Source: Actinomycetota bacterium (lineage in GTDB: Bacteria; Actinomycetota; Acidimicrobiia; IMCC26256; JACDBD01). Taken from it: 7,901 nt of DNA. Positions 5,674-7,901 of this stretch are shown piece by piece (the stretch's first letter is position 1; each line of letters begins with the position of its first letter). The notes beneath the pieces were generated by a model that did no database searches, was not told the DNA's origin, and worked only from the letters and a program-made list of their open reading frames with translations. The translations under genes and the position numbers were made by a program. The stretch is from positions 1 to 7,901 of the forward strand of contig JACDBD010000278.1 in assembly GCA_013695115.1 (NCBI GenBank). Direction: 5' to 3'.

Positions 5674-6146
5674 AGCCTGACCCCGGATGGGTCCAACGTC
5701 GGACGACTCGCCACGATGACGCCGGCGAGCGCCACGACCGCGACCACTTCAGCTACCCCGGCGACCACAGCTTCAAACGTCGCCTGAGTGTCGGAGAACC
5801 CGAGGAAACCCGTGGTCCGAGTGAATACGTAGGCGACCAGGGTCGTCGCGGCGAGACCGAGGCCCGCGAGTGCCGCCGGAAGGGCGAGCCGCGGCCAGCG
5901 CAGCGAGACGACGAGAGCCTCCGCGATCACCACCGCCGCGATGGCGTTGAGGATGAAGGCTCGGCTGATCGTCAGTCCCAGCACGTTCTCGGGGTGGATA
6001 CCCCGGTATCCGCCTTCGAAGTACAGGTAATAGTGGACGTAGCCGCTGGTGAATATGCCCGCGGCGCCGACGAGGGCCAAGACCCGACGTGGTCCCCATC
6101 TCGGGGGGCCCGGCCCGGTACTCGCGGACGCCGGACTACTCGTCAA
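5670..6146 (-). CDS. Four-helix membrane protein of unknown function
   Basis: A 158-residue protein I do not recognise as a named family. It has four predicted membrane helices at about 21-41, 61-82, 86-108 and 124-146. Arginines at 16, 20, 21, 83, 86, 148 and 157 place both termini and the middle loop in the cytoplasm. The two outer loops are distinctive: HYYLYFEGGYRGIHPE (38-53), with His38 and His51, and TTGFLGFSDTQATFE (111-125). They could bind a metal, haem or quinone, or face the cupredoxin; this is inference. The start is taken as TTG (6144-6146), with AGGGG nine bases upstream, overlapping the cupredoxin gene by 11 bases. The next gene starts on its stop codon. Its position between a copper protein and a sigma/anti-sigma pair suggests a part in sensing or handling envelope redox or metal stress. 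Confidence 0.72.
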   Translation of the reverse strand: MTSSPASASTGPGPPRWGPRRVLALVGAAGIFTSGYVHYYLYFEGGYRGIHPENVLGLTISRAFILNAIAAVVIAEALVVSLRWPRLALPAALAGLGLAATTLVAYVFTRTTGFLGFSDTQATFEAVVAGVAEVVAVVALAGVIVASRPTLDPSGVRL

Positions 6147-6510
6147 CTTCGATGACCCCTGTCATGTAGTCGTGGATCTCGCAGTGGTACCGCTGGCGGC
6201 CCGGTCCCGCGACGGTGATCGTCTCATGGTCTCCGCCGTCGAGGTCGCCGGTGTCGAACTCACCGTCGTCGGCAGTGAGCGTATGGGCCGCGTCGTCGGT
6301 GTTCGTCACCATGATCCTCGTTCCGGCGCTCACGCGCAGGGATGTCGGCGAATACGCGAAGCCCTCGATGACGACCTCGTTCCCGTTCCCCGACCCGGAA
6401 GCCGCGTCGTTCGACTCTGAGCGCAGCAGGACCGTAACGAGCACGGCAACGACTGCAACGACCGGTACGATGAGTGCTACTCCTGCCGTCGTGATTGTTT
6501 CGCGTCGCAT
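6136..6510 (-). CDS. Membrane-anchored cupredoxin (blue copper protein)
   Basis: A 124-residue protein with an N-terminal hydrophobic helix (about 8-29, uncleaved anchor or signal peptide) and a low-complexity Ser/Gly/Asn linker (31-44). The rest is a plastocyanin-like cupredoxin domain. The type 1 copper ligands are all visible: His76 in AAHTLT, and Cys110, His113 and Met116 in YHCEIHDYMTG. Known members shuttle electrons or bind copper outside the membrane. The partner is unknown. The N-terminus MRRETIT holds an Arg pair and the Tat genes are divergent neighbours, but the match to SRRxFLK is poor. The ATG is supported by GGAG eight bases upstream. It is the first gene of the minus-strand operon and would be the most highly expressed member under the promoter at 6548-6575. 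Confidence 0.88.
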   Translation of the reverse strand: MRRETITTAGVALIVPVVAVVAVLVTVLLRSESNDAASGSGNGNEVVIEGFAYSPTSLRVSAGTRIMVTNTDDAAHTLTADDGEFDTGDLDGGDHETITVAGPGRQRYHCEIHDYMTGVIEVDE

Positions 6511-6547
6511 GCCGGCACTCCGAGTCCCTCAGGAGCGGTACGACTGT

Positions 6548-6575
6548 GTTCGTCACCGAAGCCGACTACGGATGA
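6548..6575 (-). promoter_or_regulatory. SigK-like ECF promoter for the cupredoxin-sigma-rskA operon
   Basis: On the minus strand TCATCC (6570-6575) and ACGAAC (6548-6553) are separated by 16 bases. The M. tuberculosis SigK consensus, as I recall it, is CCATCC-N16/17-CCGAAT, giving 5/6 and 4/6 matches. The predicted start near 6540 leaves a leader of about 30 bases before the cupredoxin ATG, with room for its ribosome-binding site. ECF operons usually activate themselves, which supports the assignment. Confidence 0.55.
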
Positions 6576-6608
6576 TCGTGTGCGGTCGGCGGAAACATCT
6601 CCGGATGA

Positions 6609-6637
6609 CCGTCCGGTAGGCGACCCGCCTCCGAATA
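6609..6637 (+). promoter_or_regulatory. SigK-like ECF promoter facing tatA
   Basis: On the plus strand CCGTCC (6609-6614) and CCGAATA (6631-6637) are separated by 16 bases. This is an even better match to CCATCC-N16/17-CCGAAT (5/6 and 6/6) than the promoter of the sigma operon itself. The predicted start is near 6643, about 40 bases before the tatA ATG. No better housekeeping-type promoter was obvious in the interval. Confidence 0.52.
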
Positions 6638-6682
6638 CCCCGTGAACTCGCTGGCGGCCATCGAGCACGGAAAGGGCCACGT

Positions 6683-6853
6683 ATGAACCTCGGAGCGACC
6701 GAACTGATCATTGTCCTTCTCATCGTTCTGTTGGTCTTCGGGAGCACCAGGCTGCCGAAGCTCGCCCGGTCGATGGGCCAGGCGTCGCGGGAGTTCAAGG
6801 CCGGCGTCGACGAGCGCATCGGCGATACCGACGAGCGCGCCTCATCGTCCTGA
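6683..6853 (+). CDS. tatA: Sec-independent translocase subunit TatA
   Basis: A 56-residue protein with the standard TatA plan. A short extracytoplasmic N-terminus (MNLGATE) is followed by one membrane helix (about 7-19), the FG hinge (19-20), then the amphipathic helix STRLPKLARSMGQASREFK (21-39) and a short acidic tail. TatA oligomerises to form the passage through which TatBC delivers folded twin-arginine substrates. At 56 residues it is at the short end for the family because the tail is reduced. GGAAAGGG (6669-6676) lies just upstream of the ATG at a good distance. It is the first gene of tatABC, and the divergent operon's sigma factor may control it. Confidence 0.93.
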   Translation: MNLGATELIIVLLIVLLVFGSTRLPKLARSMGQASREFKAGVDERIGDTDERASSS

Positions 6854-6896
6854 CGCGACCTCGCCCGTCCGGATCACCCGCAGGTAGGACCCCCAG

Positions 6897-7157
6897 ATGC
6901 CGCAAGTCGGTCCGCTCGAGATCATCGTGATCCTCGCCGTGGCCCTGATGGCGTTCGGGCCCAACGAGATGCCGAAGGTGGCGCGCCAGGCCGCCACGGC
7001 CTGGCGCCAGGTCCAGAGGTTCCGGGCCGACGTCGGGTCCAAGTTCGAGAATGCACTGGCCGAGGTGGACGACGCGCCTGCCTCTACGCCGGCTCGGGCC
7101 GAGCCGCCCCCGCAGCGAGTCGACCGGGACCCGCCGCGCCGCGTCAACTCCGACTGA
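6897..7157 (+). CDS. tatB: Sec-independent translocase subunit TatB (TatB-like)
   Basis: An 86-residue protein. GPLEII (5-10) leads into one membrane helix (to about 19) ending in FGPNEMP (20-26), where the Gly-Pro hinge is characteristic of TatB. A long amphipathic helix follows (about 27-58, KVARQAATAWRQVQRFRADVG in part), then a charged proline/arginine-rich tail. TatB sits with TatC in the receptor complex that recognises twin-arginine signals. AGGA at 6885-6888 stands eight bases before the ATG. The gene is 43 bases after tatA and 9 bases before tatC. A second TatA is the alternative, but the Gly-Pro hinge, longer tail and position directly before tatC favour TatB. Confidence 0.82.
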   Translation: MPQVGPLEIIVILAVALMAFGPNEMPKVARQAATAWRQVQRFRADVGSKFENALAEVDDAPASTPARAEPPPQRVDRDPPRRVNSD

Positions 7158-7166
7158 CGCGTATCC

Positions 7167-7901
7167 GTGACCGCCGTCGTGACCCGCGACGACGACCGCA
7201 TGTCGATCGTCGAACACCTGGCCGAGCTCCGCCGGCGCATCATCGTGTGCATGATCGCGATCACGGTCGGGGCGATCGTCGCCTACATCTTCTCGCTGGA
7301 CGTGATCCGGTTCCTGATCGACTACTACAGGGACGCCACCGACGGCCGACGGGACGCACTGATCTTCACCGGCCCCCTCGACGCCTTCGCCACCCGGCTG
7401 AAGGTCGCTACCTATGGTGGCATCGTGCTGGCGTTGCCGGTCTGGCTCTTCCAGTTGTGGCGCTTCGTGACCCCCGGCCTCGAGCCGAAAGAGAAGCGGT
7501 ACGCGGTCCCGTTCGTCGCCACGTCGATCCTCTTGTTCGTCTCCGGCACCGTCGTGGCCCTGCTCACGCTGCCCAAAGCCCTCGACTTCCTGTTGAACAT
7601 CGGAGGTTCCGAGCTGGAGCCCCTCCTGAGCGCCGACCGCTACCTCTCGTTGGTCACCCTCATGGTCGTGGCGTTCGGAGTGGCGTTCCAGTTCCCGGTC
7701 GTCTTGGTGTTCCTGCTCCTCGCCCGTGTCATCTCTACCGCCCAGCTTCGGCGCTGGCGACGGGCAACGGTCGTCATCATCGTGGTCTTCGCCGCCTTCA
7801 TCACGCCGAGCCAAGACCCCTACTCCCTGCTGTTCATGGCCGGGCCCATGTACGTCTTCTACGAGCTCAGCATCGTTCTCGGCAGGGTGCTCAAGCGATG
7901 A
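7167..7901 (+). CDS. tatC: Sec-independent translocase subunit TatC
   Basis: A 244-residue, six-helix membrane protein, complete: its TGA is the last codon of the window. Conserved TatC features are visible: EHLAELRRR (16-24) in the N-terminal cytoplasmic segment that binds the twin-arginine motif, GPLDAFATRLK (69-79), PVWLFQLWRFVTPGL (91-105) with the following Glu/Lys-rich loop, FGVAFQFP (170-177) and ITPSQDPYS (212-220). Gln175 stands where E. coli TatC has an intramembrane Glu; cyanobacterial and plastid TatC also have Gln there, so it is a natural variant. The GTG at 7167 is preferred because actinobacterial TatC proteins usually carry a short tail before RMxxxEHL. The ATG at 7200 is the alternative, and neither has a clear ribosome-binding site. 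TatC is the core receptor of the export complex. Confidence 0.95.
   Translation: MTAVVTRDDDRMSIVEHLAELRRRIIVCMIAITVGAIVAYIFSLDVIRFLIDYYRDATDGRRDALIFTGPLDAFATRLKVATYGGIVLALPVWLFQLWRFVTPGLEPKEKRYAVPFVATSILLFVSGTVVALLTLPKALDFLLNIGGSELEPLLSADRYLSLVTLMVVAFGVAFQFPVVLVFLLLARVISTAQLRRWRRATVVIIVVFAAFITPSQDPYSLLFMAGPMYVFYELSIVLGRVLKR

Noticed and set aside
6511..6531. Tat signal on the cupredoxin (N-terminal Arg-Arg near the Tat genes)
   Set aside because: The residues after the Arg pair are Glu-Thr-Ile-Thr rather than the xFLK pattern, so the match is too weak to call despite the neighbouring tat genes.
7689..7697. Gln175 in TatC in place of the E. coli intramembrane Glu
   Set aside because: Gln at this position is normal in cyanobacterial and plastid TatC, so it is not a sign of lost function.
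6795..7814. Long minus-strand open frame opposite tatB/tatC
   Set aside because: Its Asp/Glu/Gly/His-rich composition is typical of a shadow frame in high-GC DNA, and the opposite strand clearly encodes TatB and TatC.

Overview
The window looks like chromosomal DNA from a high-GC actinobacterium (Actinomycetota). The evidence is a complete WhiB-family regulator (a family confined to this phylum and its phages), third codon positions that are almost all G or C, frequent GTG/TTG starts, and an RskA/ECF-sigma pair of the mycobacterial SigK type. Protein style suggests a deep-branching lineage, possibly Acidimicrobiia, but that placement is inference. I see no insertion sequence, phage gene or CRISPR array.

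Left part (1-1967, plus strand): the 3' end of a molybdenum-cofactor guanylyltransferase (MobA-like), then two tandem inositol-monophosphatase-family phosphatases whose ends overlap (GTGA). A convergent serine hydrolase with a beta-lactamase fold (1964-3109, minus) shares its stop region with the second phosphatase.

Middle part (3182-4173, plus): a WhiB7 (WblC) antibiotic-stress regulator behind a long leader. The leader has an A-tract next to a good sigma-A-type promoter, a 58-codon upstream ORF, and a textbook intrinsic terminator. The 5' arm of that terminator can pair instead with the end of the upstream ORF. This is the layout of a ribosome-controlled attenuator. A GC-rich hairpin follows whiB7, then a tRNA-Val(UAC).

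Right part (4292-7901): two divergent operons around a 172-bp intergenic region. To the left (minus) run a cupredoxin, a four-helix membrane protein of unknown function, an ECF sigma factor and an RskA-type anti-sigma factor, all with overlapping ends. To the right (plus) run tatA, tatB and tatC, the complete twin-arginine translocase. The intergenic region holds one SigK-like promoter candidate in each direction (YCRTCC-N16-MCGAAY). This suggests the sigma factor may drive both its own operon and the Tat translocon. The whiB7 attenuator and this shared promoter region are the two most interesting things here.
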